A DNA stretch of 64,000 nucleotides from Paenimyroides aestuarii (GCF_024628805.1 NZ_CP102382.1:124001-188000), one strand, 5' to 3'; positions 47,097-57,030 are shown, counted from the stretch's first letter. Numbers and translations are program-made. The notes: generated by a model not told the origin, from the letters alone.

Positions 47097-47660
47097 ATGG
47101 CACGTACACCATCAAAAATGTTAGCCTTAGGCACAACAGCAGCCGATTTTTTTCTGCCCGATACAAATAGCAACGAATGGAAATCGTTTAATGACATAAA
47201 AGGAAACCACGGAACAGTTGTTATGTTTATCTGCAACCACTGCCCTTTTGTGTTGCATGTAATAGAAGAAATTGTTCGTGTGGCAAATGATTACCGCGTA
47301 CAAGGAATTGGATTTGTAGCCATCTCCAGCAACGACGCTATTGCATATCCTGATGATGCCCCTGAAAAAATGAGTGAGTTTGCTTTTCACCATAAATTCG
47401 GTTTTCCTTATTTATATGATGAAACGCAAGAAGTAGCAAAAAAATACGATGCTGCATGCACTCCCGATTTGTATTTGTTCGATGCACAAAACAAATTAAT
47501 CTATCGCGGTCAATTAGACGATTCACGCCCAAAAAACGGAATTCCTACCAATGGAAATGACCTTCGCAACGCCATTGATTCAATCTTGTACAACCGAAGT
47601 GTTAATCCTTTGCAAAAACCAAGTGTTGGGTGTAATATTAAATGGAAAAATACTCTTTAA
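47097..47660 (+). CDS. thioredoxin/peroxiredoxin-like protein
   Basis: 187 residues without a signal peptide. AhpC/TSA-type redoxin fold: LGTTAADFFLPDTNSNEWKSFNDIKGN at the start, the C46-N-H-C49 motif in VVMFICNHCPFV, and YGQ-like FPYLYDETQEVAKKYDAACTPDLYLFDAQNKLIYRGQLDD. The CxxC suggests thiol-disulfide chemistry; a resolving role in peroxide reduction or cofactor binding is also possible. It lies alone after gap. Confidence 0.85.
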   Translation: MARTPSKMLALGTTAADFFLPDTNSNEWKSFNDIKGNHGTVVMFICNHCPFVLHVIEEIVRVANDYRVQGIGFVAISSNDAIAYPDDAPEKMSEFAFHHKFGFPYLYDETQEVAKKYDAACTPDLYLFDAQNKLIYRGQLDDSRPKNGIPTNGNDLRNAIDSILYNRSVNPLQKPSVGCNIKWKNTL

Positions 47661-47675
47661 AATCAAAATGTTTAT

Positions 47676-47683
47676 TACCTTTG
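47676..47683 (+). promoter_or_regulatory. possible promoter of the glutamate-synthase-like gene
   Basis: TACCTTTG matches TAnnTTTG; it would leave a leader of about 160 bases before the ATG at 47852, containing a small hairpin (TAGAAAA/TTTTCTA). Confidence 0.35.
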
Positions 47684-47851
47684 CGAACACTATTTTTCTT
47701 TTTTCATTTTAGAAAATGAACAGGTTTTCTAGAATAAAATAAAGACCTCGAATTTGAAAGAGAAGCTTGATGGTTATTTTATAAAAAAATTAAGAACAAT
47801 AGGTATTAAAATCAATTATTAAACAACAACAATTTTTGCATTTAAAAATGT

Positions 47852-49396
47852 ATGTTACATCAAAAATTTTTTAATCGTTTTGTAATTAGGCAAGTTATTT
47901 GGGCATTTGTTATTACCTATTTAATTGTGACATTGTACCTCGTAATCTTTAGAAGTTGGAGTATAATATCACTCATATTGCCTGCAGTTTTGTTTTATTT
48001 AGCGTTTAAAGATGCTTTTCAAACGAAGCATACCATTCGCAAAAACTATCCAATTATTGGGCGTTTAAGATACATTTTAGAAGAAATTCGCCCGGAATTG
48101 CGTCAATATTTTTGGGAAGGTGAGCTAGATGGTAAACCTTTTAACCGCCGTGAGCGTTCTATTGTTTACCAACGTGCTAAAAACGCCAAGCAAACCGTAT
48201 CTTTTGGTATGCAAGATGACCCAAACCGCATTGGTTATGAATGGGCTTCGCATTCTGTTTATCCAAAAAACATCTCTGATTTTAACTTTAGAACTTTAAT
48301 TGGAAATGATCAATGTGCCAAACCTTACAGTGCAAGTATTTATAATATTAGCGCAATGAGTTATGGCGCATTAAGTAAAAAAGCGATTATTTCGTTAAAC
48401 AAAGGTGCTAAATTAGGAGGATTTGCGCACAACACCGGAGAAGGTGGTATTTCACCATATCACAGATCAGGAGGTGATTTAATTTGGCAAATTGGAACCG
48501 GATATTTTGGCTGTAGAGATGAAAATGGTTTTTTTAATGATGCCTTATTTGCCGAAAGAGCGCAATATGACGACGTTAAAATGATCGAATTAAAGCTTTC
48601 TCAAGGAGCGAAACCCGGTCATGGTGGATTATTACCTGCTGAGAAAAACACTTTAGAGGTTTCTAAAATTCGTAATGTAAAACCTTTTACAACCGTACAC
48701 TCGCCATCATCGCACTCTGCCTTTAGCAATGCTATTGAATTGGCATACTTTATTGGAAAAATGCGTAATTTAAGTGGCGGTAAACCCGTAGGTTTTAAAA
48801 TTTGTATTGGACGAAAAGACGAGTTTACAGATATCATCAAAGCGTTTAGCGAAACCGGAATTTATCCCGATTTTATTACAATCGATGGCGCTGAAGGTGG
48901 AACCGGGGCTGCACCATTAGAATTTATCGATTATATGGGAATGGCACTATCGGATGCATTGGTTTTTGCAAACAAGATATTGAAACAATACAATTTGCGT
49001 GACCAAATTAAAATCATCGCTGCCGGAAAGATTATCTCAGCATTTGATTTAGCCAAAAATATGTCATTAGGTGCCGATGCTTGTTACAGTGCCCGAGGAA
49101 TGATGTTTGCTTTGGGATGCATTCAAGCCTTGCAATGCGACAGCGGACACTGCCCTGTTGGTATCGCCACTCAAGATCCTTTGTTGTATGAAGGAATGGA
49201 TATTACAGACAAATCAGTGCGTGTAGCCACTTTTCATAAAAACACCATGAAAGCTTTTGGAGAATTTATTGGAGCTTGCGGTTTCTCTAAACCAAACGAA
49301 ATAAGTCCAGAGGTATTTCACAAACGTATTGAACATGGCAGAAACATTACTTTTGCAGAAATGTATTTTAAAGATAAAGAAACAGTTATCAACTAA
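47852..49396 (+). CDS. FMN-binding glutamate-synthase-family protein
   Basis: 514 residues. An N-terminal pair of hydrophobic segments (residues about 12-48) anchors it in the inner membrane. The rest is the FMN-dependent synthase domain of GltB: GSGALSK-like SAMSYGALSKKAIISLN, HNTGEGGISPYH, GAKPGHGGLLPAEK, GAEGGTGAAPLEF and the Fe-S cluster motif CDSGHCPVGIATQDP. It lacks the glutaminase domain and no gltD is near, so it is probably not a true glutamate synthase; the substrate is unknown. Confidence 0.85.
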   Translation: MLHQKFFNRFVIRQVIWAFVITYLIVTLYLVIFRSWSIISLILPAVLFYLAFKDAFQTKHTIRKNYPIIGRLRYILEEIRPELRQYFWEGELDGKPFNRRERSIVYQRAKNAKQTVSFGMQDDPNRIGYEWASHSVYPKNISDFNFRTLIGNDQCAKPYSASIYNISAMSYGALSKKAIISLNKGAKLGGFAHNTGEGGISPYHRSGGDLIWQIGTGYFGCRDENGFFNDALFAERAQYDDVKMIELKLSQGAKPGHGGLLPAEKNTLEVSKIRNVKPFTTVHSPSSHSAFSNAIELAYFIGKMRNLSGGKPVGFKICIGRKDEFTDIIKAFSETGIYPDFITIDGAEGGTGAAPLEFIDYMGMALSDALVFANKILKQYNLRDQIKIIAAGKIISAFDLAKNMSLGADACYSARGMMFALGCIQALQCDSGHCPVGIATQDPLLYEGMDITDKSVRVATFHKNTMKAFGEFIGACGFSKPNEISPEVFHKRIEHGRNITFAEMYFKDKETVIN

Positions 49397-49401
49397 TCAT
49401 A

Positions 49402-49434
49402 AAAAAACGGAAGACAATTGTTCTTCCGTTTTTC
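49402..49434. terminator. bidirectional terminator between convergent genes
   Basis: AAAAACGGAAGA and TCTTCCGTTTTT form a perfect stem with A-run and T-run on both sides, between stops at 49396 and 49437. Confidence 0.85.
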
Positions 49435-49436
49435 AT

Positions 49437-49982
49437 TTAATATTTTTCTAAAACCACATCAATAGGTTTGTTCATTCTTCTACCAAATTGCATGGCTTTT
49501 TGCTTTTCCTCTGACGTGCATAAGATATACATATTATAAGGCGCCAATTGCATCATAAAGGTTTTAAAATGTCCGCCATTTTCAATGCCATCTGTATCTT
49601 CGATTTTTAAATAATAATCTTCGGCATTAAAGGTATTGGAAACTGTTACCAAATAATGGTCATCGGCAAAATAATAAAACCATTTACCTTCGTCAAAACC
49701 TTCTAACTTTTTATTATTAGAATCAATTTTGTAATTGCGAACAAAATGCAACGGTTGGTTGTTATTTTTCCAACTTAACTTAAAATCTTTATTTATTACT
49801 TCGTTGCCATTTTCATCGCAAATAGTCATTTTTAAACCGTTTATGGTTTGTGTTTTGCCGTCTTCGTGAGGTTTTACAACTATATAACTGGTAAAGTCGT
49901 ATCCACAGTGAATGGCATCGCCAATTTGCGAATAAGCTCCTGCACTTAATAAGCTAGTAGCATAAATAATTAGTCGTTTCAT
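49437..49982 (-). CDS. exported protein of unknown function
   Basis: Start taken at 49982, which opens a signal peptide (MKRLIIYATSLLSAGAYSQ); an upstream ATG at 50030 would put 16 polar residues before it. 181 residues. The body is beta-rich with segments CGYDFTSYIVVKPHEDGKTQTINGLKMTICDENG and EDYYLKIEDTDGIENGG. I do not recognise a family. It probably acts in the periplasm or outside the cell. It is convergent with the glutamate-synthase-like gene. Confidence 0.6.
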   Translation of the reverse strand: MKRLIIYATSLLSAGAYSQIGDAIHCGYDFTSYIVVKPHEDGKTQTINGLKMTICDENGNEVINKDFKLSWKNNNQPLHFVRNYKIDSNNKKLEGFDEGKWFYYFADDHYLVTVSNTFNAEDYYLKIEDTDGIENGGHFKTFMMQLAPYNMYILCTSEEKQKAMQFGRRMNKPIDVVLEKY

Positions 49983-50205
49983 AAAACAAAGATAGCAAGA
50001 AAAAGAATTTTGATCTGTCTGCCTTTTCAATTAATTAACTATTAAAGCGAAATGCCGTTTATAACGAACCATATTCTTTATCATTGAAATCGTAAAAAAA
50101 TTAACTATATTATAAAAAACAAACATAAAAAATTTGGTTAACCAATATTTTTTGTATTTTTATAGCATTATTAAGTTAGTAAACGATTAACCTTATATAT
50201 TTAAG

Positions 50206-50589
50206 ATGAAAAAGATTTTATTCTTTATTGCAATAGCTAGTTTTTCAGTGATTGGTTTTTCTTCATGCTCTGAAGATGACACTGTATTAGAAACACCCGT
50301 TCCAAACCAAAATCCTAATATTGGGCAGCAATTAACACTTACTGCAAACACTTCTTATTCAACTGAAAAAAAGAGGTATTTTTCACCATTAGGAAATCAA
50401 GTGATGTTATCAGCAACGAGTGGCGGATCTGCAGTTTCTGATGCTACTTTTTATGTGAATGGCAAAGAAATAATGGGTAACCGATACACAAGTAATACTA
50501 TCACCACGGTAACTATTCAAGCAAAACGTGCGGGCTATCTTGACAGCAATGTAATAACTGTACAATTTGCACAAAAGCCTTATTTTTAA
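50206..50589 (+). CDS. small lipoprotein of unknown function
   Basis: 127 residues with a signal and lipobox (VIGFSSCSEDD). The mature part has a proline-rich linker (TPVPNQNPNIGQQ) followed by a beta-sandwich-like domain (LTLTANTSYSTEKKRYFSPLGNQVMLSATSGG...). SEDD after the cysteine resembles a Bacteroidota surface-export signal. No function can be given. Confidence 0.6.
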   Translation: MKKILFFIAIASFSVIGFSSCSEDDTVLETPVPNQNPNIGQQLTLTANTSYSTEKKRYFSPLGNQVMLSATSGGSAVSDATFYVNGKEIMGNRYTSNTITTVTIQAKRAGYLDSNVITVQFAQKPYF

Positions 50590-50623
50590 AAATTAATAAT
50601 TTTTGATAACTACTTACGTTTAT

Positions 50624-50658
50624 AAAAAAAAGTGAAGCATTTTAGGCTTCACTTTTTT
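50624..50658. terminator. bidirectional terminator
   Basis: AAAGTGAAGC and GCTTCACTTT form a hairpin with A-run and T-run, between the convergent lipoprotein and hydroxylase genes. Confidence 0.8.
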
Positions 50659-51322
50659 GTTTTCTATCAAACATTAAATCTTTAGATTTTTGTTTATCGA
50701 TACGGTCTTTTTTAAAATCGAACATGGTTCCAAAAACTTTGTCCCAAAACGTGTTACTCACCCCAAAACCAAGGTTTTCATTGCGGTAATGATGCAGATG
50801 ATGATTGCGCCACAAGGGTTGCAAGAACTTGAAAGGAGGTTCGATGGCGTGAATCAAATAATGCATCGAAGCATACATTAACCATCCTAGAATAAAACCC
50901 GGATAAAAAGCAAAAGCATACTTTCCTAAAAGCAGATATTGAATACCAAAAAGCGCCGCCGCAATAATTAAACTAGGCACCGGTGGCATAAATAAGCGCG
51001 ATTTATCTTTTGGATAATGATGGTGGTTACCGTGCATGATATAAGCAAACTTTTGCAAATTTTCCTTTTCGCTTATTAAATGAAACACATATCTATGTGC
51101 GATATACTCAAAAAATGTCCAAAAAAGCAATGCAAAAACGGCGATAGCAAACATTTCTGGCAATGTCAAAAAATAATGACTGTATCCATAATAAAAACAA
51201 TACACCAAAATGGGAACATGAATACCCCAACTTAATGCAGGATGCCCCTTAGTTAACAATTCCAAAAATGGATTTTTAAACAATTGCGCTTGTCCTGAAT
51301 TTTGTACTCTATGACCTTTCAT
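50642..51322 (-). CDS. fatty-acid hydroxylase / sterol-desaturase family membrane protein
   Basis: 226 residues with several membrane segments. The di-iron histidine clusters are present in order: HRYVFH (about residue 77), HGNHHHYPKD, HYLIH and NHHLHHYRN. Enzymes of this superfamily hydroxylate or desaturate lipids; in Bacteroidota, homologues may modify sphingolipids or carotenoids, but the substrate is not readable here. It lies 50 bases downstream of fabH in the same orientation, so a lipid role is plausible. Confidence 0.85.
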   Translation of the reverse strand: MKGHRVQNSGQAQLFKNPFLELLTKGHPALSWGIHVPILVYCFYYGYSHYFLTLPEMFAIAVFALLFWTFFEYIAHRYVFHLISEKENLQKFAYIMHGNHHHYPKDKSRLFMPPVPSLIIAAALFGIQYLLLGKYAFAFYPGFILGWLMYASMHYLIHAIEPPFKFLQPLWRNHHLHHYRNENLGFGVSNTFWDKVFGTMFDFKKDRIDKQKSKDLMFDRKQKSEA

Positions 51323-51374
51323 AACTTTTTTTATTATTCGAATTTACTGAGAACTATTATCAATTACAACTTTT

Positions 51375-52382
51375 TTACCAACGAATTAGAGCACTTGCCC
51401 ATGTAAAACCGCTGCCAAATGCTGCAAGTACCACTAAATCACCTTCTTTAATTTTGCCTTGTTCCCACGCTTCGGTGAGTGCAATAGGCACCGATGCAGC
51501 TGTGGTGTTGCCGTATTTCATAATGTTGTTATACACCTGATCGTTGGTCAGTTTGAATTTTTGCTGAATAAATTGTGCAATTCGCAAATTGGCTTGGTGT
51601 GGTATCAACATATTAATGTCTGCAACTTGTAAATTATTTGCTTGCAGCCCTTCATTAATCACTTCTGAAAAACGAACCACTGCATTTTTAAATACAAATT
51701 GACCATTCATGTACGGATAGTACGATTCATCGTCTGTATTATTTTCTTTAATAATATCGGTCACCCAGCGCTTGCCCATTCCGGGAGCAATTAACGCCAA
51801 TTCTTCTGCATGCTCGCCTTCTGAGTGTAAATGGGTTGATAAAATCCCTTTTGATAAATCTTCGGTTCGGCTTAAAACAGCAGCTCCTGCCCCATCGCCA
51901 AAAATCACCGAAACACCACGCCCGCGAGTGGTCATGTCCAATCCTTTTGAATGCACTTCAGAGCCAACCACCAAAATATTTTTATACATGCCCGTTTTAA
52001 TAAACTGATCGGCCACCGAAAGCGCATAAATAAAACCCGAGCATTGATTGCGAACATCTAACGCTCCAACGGTATTTATGCCCAATTCTTTTTGAAGGGT
52101 AACTCCCGGACCTGGAAAATAATAATCGGGACTTAACGTGGCAAATACAATAAAATCGATATCGTTCTTATCAATTCCTGCACGTTCAATGGCAATTTTC
52201 GATGCTTTTAGCGCCATACCTGAAGTGGTATCTTCTGGTAAAACTACATGGCGGCGTTCTTTTATACCGGTTCGCTCTTGAATCCATTCGTCATTGGTAT
52301 CCATAAGTCGTGATAAATCATCGTTTGTTACCACATTTTCCGGTACATAAAAGCCTAATCCGGTTATTTTTGAATGATACAT
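51375..52382 (-). CDS. fabH: 3-oxoacyl-ACP synthase III (KAS III)
   Basis: 335 residues. Catalytic C114 lies in RNQCSGFIYAL, the histidine in LIPHQANLRI and the asparagine in YGNTTAASVP. N-terminal ITGLGFYVPENVVTND and the E-WI-ERTGI-ERR segment are typical of FabH. It starts fatty-acid chains by condensing an acyl-CoA with malonyl-ACP. Not in a plsX operon here; a divergent S9 peptidase lies upstream and the hydroxylase gene downstream. A FabH-like paralogue with a special starter unit is possible. Confidence 0.92.
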   Translation of the reverse strand: MYHSKITGLGFYVPENVVTNDDLSRLMDTNDEWIQERTGIKERRHVVLPEDTTSGMALKASKIAIERAGIDKNDIDFIVFATLSPDYYFPGPGVTLQKELGINTVGALDVRNQCSGFIYALSVADQFIKTGMYKNILVVGSEVHSKGLDMTTRGRGVSVIFGDGAGAAVLSRTEDLSKGILSTHLHSEGEHAEELALIAPGMGKRWVTDIIKENNTDDESYYPYMNGQFVFKNAVVRFSEVINEGLQANNLQVADINMLIPHQANLRIAQFIQQKFKLTNDQVYNNIMKYGNTTAASVPIALTEAWEQGKIKEGDLVVLAAFGSGFTWASALIRW

Positions 52383-52407
52383 ACTTACTTTTTATTTGGA
52401 ATTCATA

Positions 52408-52415
52408 CAAATTTA
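52408..52415 (-). promoter_or_regulatory. promoter -7 element of fabH
   Basis: Minus strand TAAATTTG, 26 bases before the fabH ATG. Confidence 0.45.
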
Positions 52416-52565
52416 CACTTATTTTTAAAACAATACTAAGGTATTCATTAATCGAATATCCTGCACAATTATTAGATTAAATCATAGGAAACACATTACT
52501 ATTGATTGATTTTTGATAAATAATTGTATCTTTAAAAACATAATTTCACAATCAATTGTTTATTA

Positions 52566-54989
52566 ATGAAACGAATAAAACAAACCTTATTAGCATTATT
52601 ATTAGCCACAGCGCCTATGATTGCACAAGAAAACATTACGTTCCAGAAGCCTTCAAAAGAAATTTTACAGTTAGCCGATTATGAACGTGCCCCTTCTGTT
52701 TCTATAAGTACGAATAAAGAGTGGATGGTTCTCTCGTATCGAAATACCTATAAATCGCTTGACGAATTGAATCAAGACGAATTGCGTTTGGGTGGTTTAC
52801 GTATCAATCCAAACACGAATATTTCAAGCACGGCATCGTTCATCAACAACATAAAAATAAAAAAAATCAACGATAAAACCGAAACCGTTGTGAAAGGTTT
52901 GCCTGCCAACGCACAGATCAGCAACGTATCTTGGGCGCCAAACGAAACCAAACTGGCATTTACAAATACCACAGCAACCGGCAACGAATTATGGGTTTTA
53001 GACCTAGAAAAAGCAACGGCAAAAAAACTGACCAATGCCATTTTAAATGCCAATTTAGGCAACCCGATTACTTGGTTTAGAAACAGCAACGAGTTGTTGA
53101 TTAAGGTAATTCCCGAAAACAGAAAACCATTGATAGATGCTAAAAAAGCAATCCCTACCGGGCCTATTGTTTCTAATGCCGAAGAAGGTGTGGTTTCGCA
53201 AAACAGAACCTATCAAGATTTGTTGAAAAACAAAACCGACGAAGCCAATTTCGAGACCATTGTAACCTCTGAATTATATACAATTGATTTAAACGGAACC
53301 AAAAAACTGTTTAAAAAAGCCGATTTATTTGCTGGTGAAACTTTTTCGCCCGATGGAAATTATGTTTTGCTAACAACCATTCAAAAACCCTTTTCGTACT
53401 TGGTACCGCTAAGTCGGTTTCCAATGAAAACGATTGCTTATAAAGCAAATGGTGAAGAAGTGAAATTGGTAAACGATGTACCTTTGAACGAAGTGATGCC
53501 AAAAGGATTTATGGCAACTCGACAAGGAAAACGCAGCATGAACTGGAGAAGTGATAAACCAGCTACTTTGTTTTTTGTAGAAGCTTTAGACGGCGGCGAC
53601 CCTGCAAAAAGCGTAGAAAAACGCGATGCTTTATATACTTGGGAAGCGCCTTTTAACAATGAACCTGAGTTGCTTACAAAAACACCGCAACGCTTTGGTG
53701 GAATTGCTTGGGGCGATGAAGAAACGGCAATTGTTTACGATCAATGGTATGATACCCGGAACATAAAAACTTATTTGTTTAATCCAACCAAAAAATCGGA
53801 ATTAGTGACCATTTGGGATCGAAATTATCAGGATATTTACAGCGATCCGGGTGATTTTCAAACTAAAAAGAATGCATTGGGAAGATACACCTTGCAAAAA
53901 GAAAACAACAAATTGTATTTAATTGGCGAAGGACACACCAAAGAAGGGCAATTTCCTTTTATTGATGAATTGGATTTGGCTACTTTAAAAACAAAACGTT
54001 TGTATCAATCAAAACTTACAGACCGCTTGGAATCGATTTCTGAAATCATCGATATTAAAAAAGGAGCTGTTTTGGTGAATATCCAATCAAAAAACGATTA
54101 TCCTAATTACTATTTCCGCAACATTAACTCAAAAAATGATTTAAAGCAGATTACCTTCAACAAAAATCCGTTTGAAAGTATTAAAGATGTGCATAAAGAA
54201 GTAATCAAATACAAACGCAAAGACGGAGTGGAATTATCGGGAACATTGTATTTACCAGCGGGTTATGACCGTAAAAATCCTACCGAAAAATTACCTCTTT
54301 TAATTTGGGCATATCCGGCTGAATATAAAGATAAAAACAGTGCCGGACAGTCATCTGCAAATCCTAATGAATTTACATTTCCTTATTACGGTTCGTTTGT
54401 ATATTGGGCTGCGAAAGGCTATGCGGTTTTAGACGATGCCGCTTTTCCGATTATTGGCGAAGGAACACAAGAACCAAACGATTCCTTTATTGAACAATTG
54501 GCGCTGAATGCTGAAGCTGCGATTGATGCAGTGGATAAATTAGGATTTATTGATAGAACCCGTGTGGGCGTGGGCGGACACTCATACGGCGCTTTTATGA
54601 CTGCAAATTTATTGGCTCATACCAAATTGTTTGCCTGCGGAATTGCCCGCTCAGGTGCATATAACAGAACATTGACTCCTTTTGGTTTTCAAAGCGAACA
54701 GCGCAATTATTGGGAAGTTCCTGATGTGTACAACACCATGTCGCCTTTCATGAATGCCGAAAAAATGAAAACGCCATTGCTTTTAGTGCATGGCGAAGCC
54801 GATAACAACCCGGGCACTTTTACCTTGCAAACCGAACGCTATTTTCAAGCGTTGAAAGGATTAGGAGCACCGGTTCGTATGGTAATTTTACCAAAAGAAA
54901 GTCACAGTTACGTTGCTAAAGAAAACATTTTGCACCTGCTTTGGGAACAAGAACAGTTTTTAGACAAGCATTTAAAAAATAAAAAATAA
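52566..54989 (+). CDS. S9-family serine peptidase (prolyl oligopeptidase/glutamyl aminopeptidase-like)
   Basis: 807 residues with a signal peptide (MKRIKQTLLALLLATAPMIAQ), so secreted to the periplasm or beyond. Residues about 40-560 form a repetitive beta-propeller-like domain; residues 560-807 are an alpha/beta hydrolase with the nucleophile S673 in VGGHSYGAF, D746 in HGEADNNPG and H780 in KESHSYV. Such enzymes cleave short peptides. It is a single-gene unit divergent from fabH. Confidence 0.9.
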   Translation: MKRIKQTLLALLLATAPMIAQENITFQKPSKEILQLADYERAPSVSISTNKEWMVLSYRNTYKSLDELNQDELRLGGLRINPNTNISSTASFINNIKIKKINDKTETVVKGLPANAQISNVSWAPNETKLAFTNTTATGNELWVLDLEKATAKKLTNAILNANLGNPITWFRNSNELLIKVIPENRKPLIDAKKAIPTGPIVSNAEEGVVSQNRTYQDLLKNKTDEANFETIVTSELYTIDLNGTKKLFKKADLFAGETFSPDGNYVLLTTIQKPFSYLVPLSRFPMKTIAYKANGEEVKLVNDVPLNEVMPKGFMATRQGKRSMNWRSDKPATLFFVEALDGGDPAKSVEKRDALYTWEAPFNNEPELLTKTPQRFGGIAWGDEETAIVYDQWYDTRNIKTYLFNPTKKSELVTIWDRNYQDIYSDPGDFQTKKNALGRYTLQKENNKLYLIGEGHTKEGQFPFIDELDLATLKTKRLYQSKLTDRLESISEIIDIKKGAVLVNIQSKNDYPNYYFRNINSKNDLKQITFNKNPFESIKDVHKEVIKYKRKDGVELSGTLYLPAGYDRKNPTEKLPLLIWAYPAEYKDKNSAGQSSANPNEFTFPYYGSFVYWAAKGYAVLDDAAFPIIGEGTQEPNDSFIEQLALNAEAAIDAVDKLGFIDRTRVGVGGHSYGAFMTANLLAHTKLFACGIARSGAYNRTLTPFGFQSEQRNYWEVPDVYNTMSPFMNAEKMKTPLLLVHGEADNNPGTFTLQTERYFQALKGLGAPVRMVILPKESHSYVAKENILHLLWEQEQFLDKHLKNKK

Positions 54990-55060
54990 CTCACACGATG
55001 CTGTCATTCTGAACGAAATGTAATGGAGTGAAGAATCTCGTGTAAACTAAATATTTTTTT

Positions 55061-55087
55061 AAACGCCGGCAAATTGTCGGCGTTTTT
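55061..55087. terminator. bidirectional terminator
   Basis: AAACGCCGGCAA and TTGTCGGCGTTT form a GC-rich hairpin with T-runs, between convergent S9-peptidase and ABC genes. Confidence 0.8.
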
Positions 55088-55090
55088 ATT

Positions 55091-56020
55091 TTATCTAATT
55101 AAAAAATGAATCGTTCCGCTTAAAGGCTCACGCGATTCAATGGTTAGAACAACATCGTGAAATTGAGCTTTTAACACATACCCTCTTCCACTGTAATAAC
55201 ACGAAATAACTTTGGCTTGATAACCCTCGTTTGCTATAAAAAATTGATGTGGTCTAACGAGTAATATTTCATCATTTTGAACACCTAAATAGCGTACGGG
55301 AATTAAATTTATTTCACCTGTTAAACGAGCAATGTATTCACTTGAAGGAAGTTCATAAATATGTTGTGGTTTTTCTTTAGTCAAAATGACTCCATCTTTC
55401 ATTACAATCACTTCGTCTGAAAACATTAAAATCTCTTCGGGTGTATGCGAAGTATATATGATGGTGATTCCTTTTGATTTACAATACTGAAATACATGTT
55501 GACTTAATTTACTTTTTTGATGATGATCAATATGGGAAAAAGGTTCATCTAACAAAAGTAATTCCGGTTCTAAAGCCAAGACTCTCGCCAAAGCGGTTCG
55601 TTGCATTTGTCCTCCGCTTAAAAATTGAGCTTTTACATGGGCAAATTCCGTCATATCAACCAATTTCAGCAATTCATCAACTCGTTGCTTCTTTTCTTTT
55701 AAATAGAAATTCGATAAAAATCGACCTACATTTTCAGCAACCGAAACAAAAGGCATAAGGTCAAAATCCTGAGCCAAATATTTCATAAAGTCCATTCCGG
55801 GAACCAAATTGTATGCAGGGCCCAAAATCTGTTTATCTTTCCAAAAAATCGAACCTGAATCGGCATCCATCAAACCATAGATCAATTTTAGTAGGGTTGA
55901 TTTTCCACTTCCACTTTCTCCAATAAGCGCAATACTTTGCCCTTTTAGAACAGAAAATCTAATTTGTGATAACACTTGTTTATCTTCGTAAGAAAACGAA
56001 ATTGATTGAACTCTTAGCAT
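55091..56020 (-). CDS. ABC transporter ATP-binding protein, no partner nearby
   Basis: 309 residues. Walker A GESGSGKST, signature LSGGQMQRTALARVL, Walker B LLLLDEPFSHID and the switch histidine in IIYTSHTPEE are intact. Residues about 230-309 form a TOBE-like domain (NLIPVRYLGVQNDEILLVRPHQFF) as in PotA/FbpC-type importers. No permease or binding protein is adjacent, so the substrate is unknown. It lies 37 bases after trxB and a hairpin separates them. Confidence 0.85.
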   Translation of the reverse strand: MLRVQSISFSYEDKQVLSQIRFSVLKGQSIALIGESGSGKSTLLKLIYGLMDADSGSIFWKDKQILGPAYNLVPGMDFMKYLAQDFDLMPFVSVAENVGRFLSNFYLKEKKQRVDELLKLVDMTEFAHVKAQFLSGGQMQRTALARVLALEPELLLLDEPFSHIDHHQKSKLSQHVFQYCKSKGITIIYTSHTPEEILMFSDEVIVMKDGVILTKEKPQHIYELPSSEYIARLTGEINLIPVRYLGVQNDEILLVRPHQFFIANEGYQAKVISCYYSGRGYVLKAQFHDVVLTIESREPLSGTIHFLIR

Positions 56021-56023
56021 AAT

Positions 56024-56046
56024 AAAAAGGCGACCGAAGCCGCCTG
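56024..56046 (-). terminator. terminator between trxB and the ABC gene
   Basis: Minus strand AGGCGGCTTCGGTCGCCT forms a compact GC-rich hairpin with a T-run after it. Confidence 0.65.
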
Positions 56047-56057
56047 TTGGTATAAAA

Positions 56058-57002
56058 TTATAAACTTGCTAAATAACGTTCGGCATCTAAAGCCGCAATA
56101 CAGCCCGATCCAGCAGCAGTAATTGCTTGTCGGTAATCTTTATCCTGCACATCACCACACGCAAAAACGCCGGGAACGTTTGTTTTAGATGTTTTTCCTT
56201 CGGTGATTAAATACCCTGTTTCGTCCATCGTTAATTGTCCGGCGAAAATATCGGTATTAGGTTTGTGACCAATTGCCACAAAAACACCTGTAACAGCGAT
56301 TTCCTTTTTCTCGTTGGTTTTATTATTCACTATACGCACTCCGTTAACAATTTGTCCGTCGCCCAAAACTTCATCAATTTCGGTGCTCATTAAAATTTCA
56401 ATGTTTGGTGTGTTTTTCACACGTTCCTCCATGATTTTTGATGCACGAAATTTTTCAGAACGAACCAGCATAGTAACTTTTTTACATAAATGCGACAAAT
56501 AATGGGCTTCTTCACAAGCCGAATCGCCTGCACCAACAATAATTACTTCTTGATTACGGTAGAAAAAACCATCGCAAACTGCACAAGCCGATACACCGCC
56601 ACCCATTTGCAAATAGTGCTGTTCAGACGGAATACCTAAGTATTTAGCTGTTGCCCCTGTTGATATAATTACTGTTTTTGCATGAATTTCAATCGTGTCA
56701 TTGATCCATATTTTTTTCAATTCGCCCGATAAATCAACCTTGGTAGCAAAACCGTCACGTACATCTGTTCCAAAACGCTTAGCTTGCGCTTGCAGTTGCA
56801 TCATCATTTCTGGACCTGTAACCCCATCTGGATAGCCTGGGAAATTTTCTACTTCATTTGTTGTGGTTAACTGACCGCCAGGTTGCATTCCTTGATACAA
56901 TACAGGATTCATATTGGCACGAGCCGCATAAATCGCCGCAGTATAACCTGCTGGCCCCGAACCTATTATTAAACATTTTACCGTTTCTATAGTTGTTGAC
57001 AT
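56058..57002 (-). CDS. trxB: thioredoxin reductase
   Basis: 314 residues. FAD-binding GSGPAGYTAAIYAARA (14-29), redox-active C140-A-V-C143 in VSACAVCDGFFY, NADPH-binding GAGDSACEEA and the closing FACGDVQDKDYRQAITAAGSG. It reduces thioredoxin with NADPH in the cytosol. Promoter at 57031-57060; it is the last minus-strand gene before the tRNA-Pro array. Confidence 0.95.
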   Translation of the reverse strand: MSTTIETVKCLIIGSGPAGYTAAIYAARANMNPVLYQGMQPGGQLTTTNEVENFPGYPDGVTGPEMMMQLQAQAKRFGTDVRDGFATKVDLSGELKKIWINDTIEIHAKTVIISTGATAKYLGIPSEQHYLQMGGGVSACAVCDGFFYRNQEVIIVGAGDSACEEAHYLSHLCKKVTMLVRSEKFRASKIMEERVKNTPNIEILMSTEIDEVLGDGQIVNGVRIVNNKTNEKKEIAVTGVFVAIGHKPNTDIFAGQLTMDETGYLITEGKTSKTNVPGVFACGDVQDKDYRQAITAAGSGCIAALDAERYLASL

Positions 57003-57030
57003 ATTTTTTTACATTGTTTTTTAACGATTA

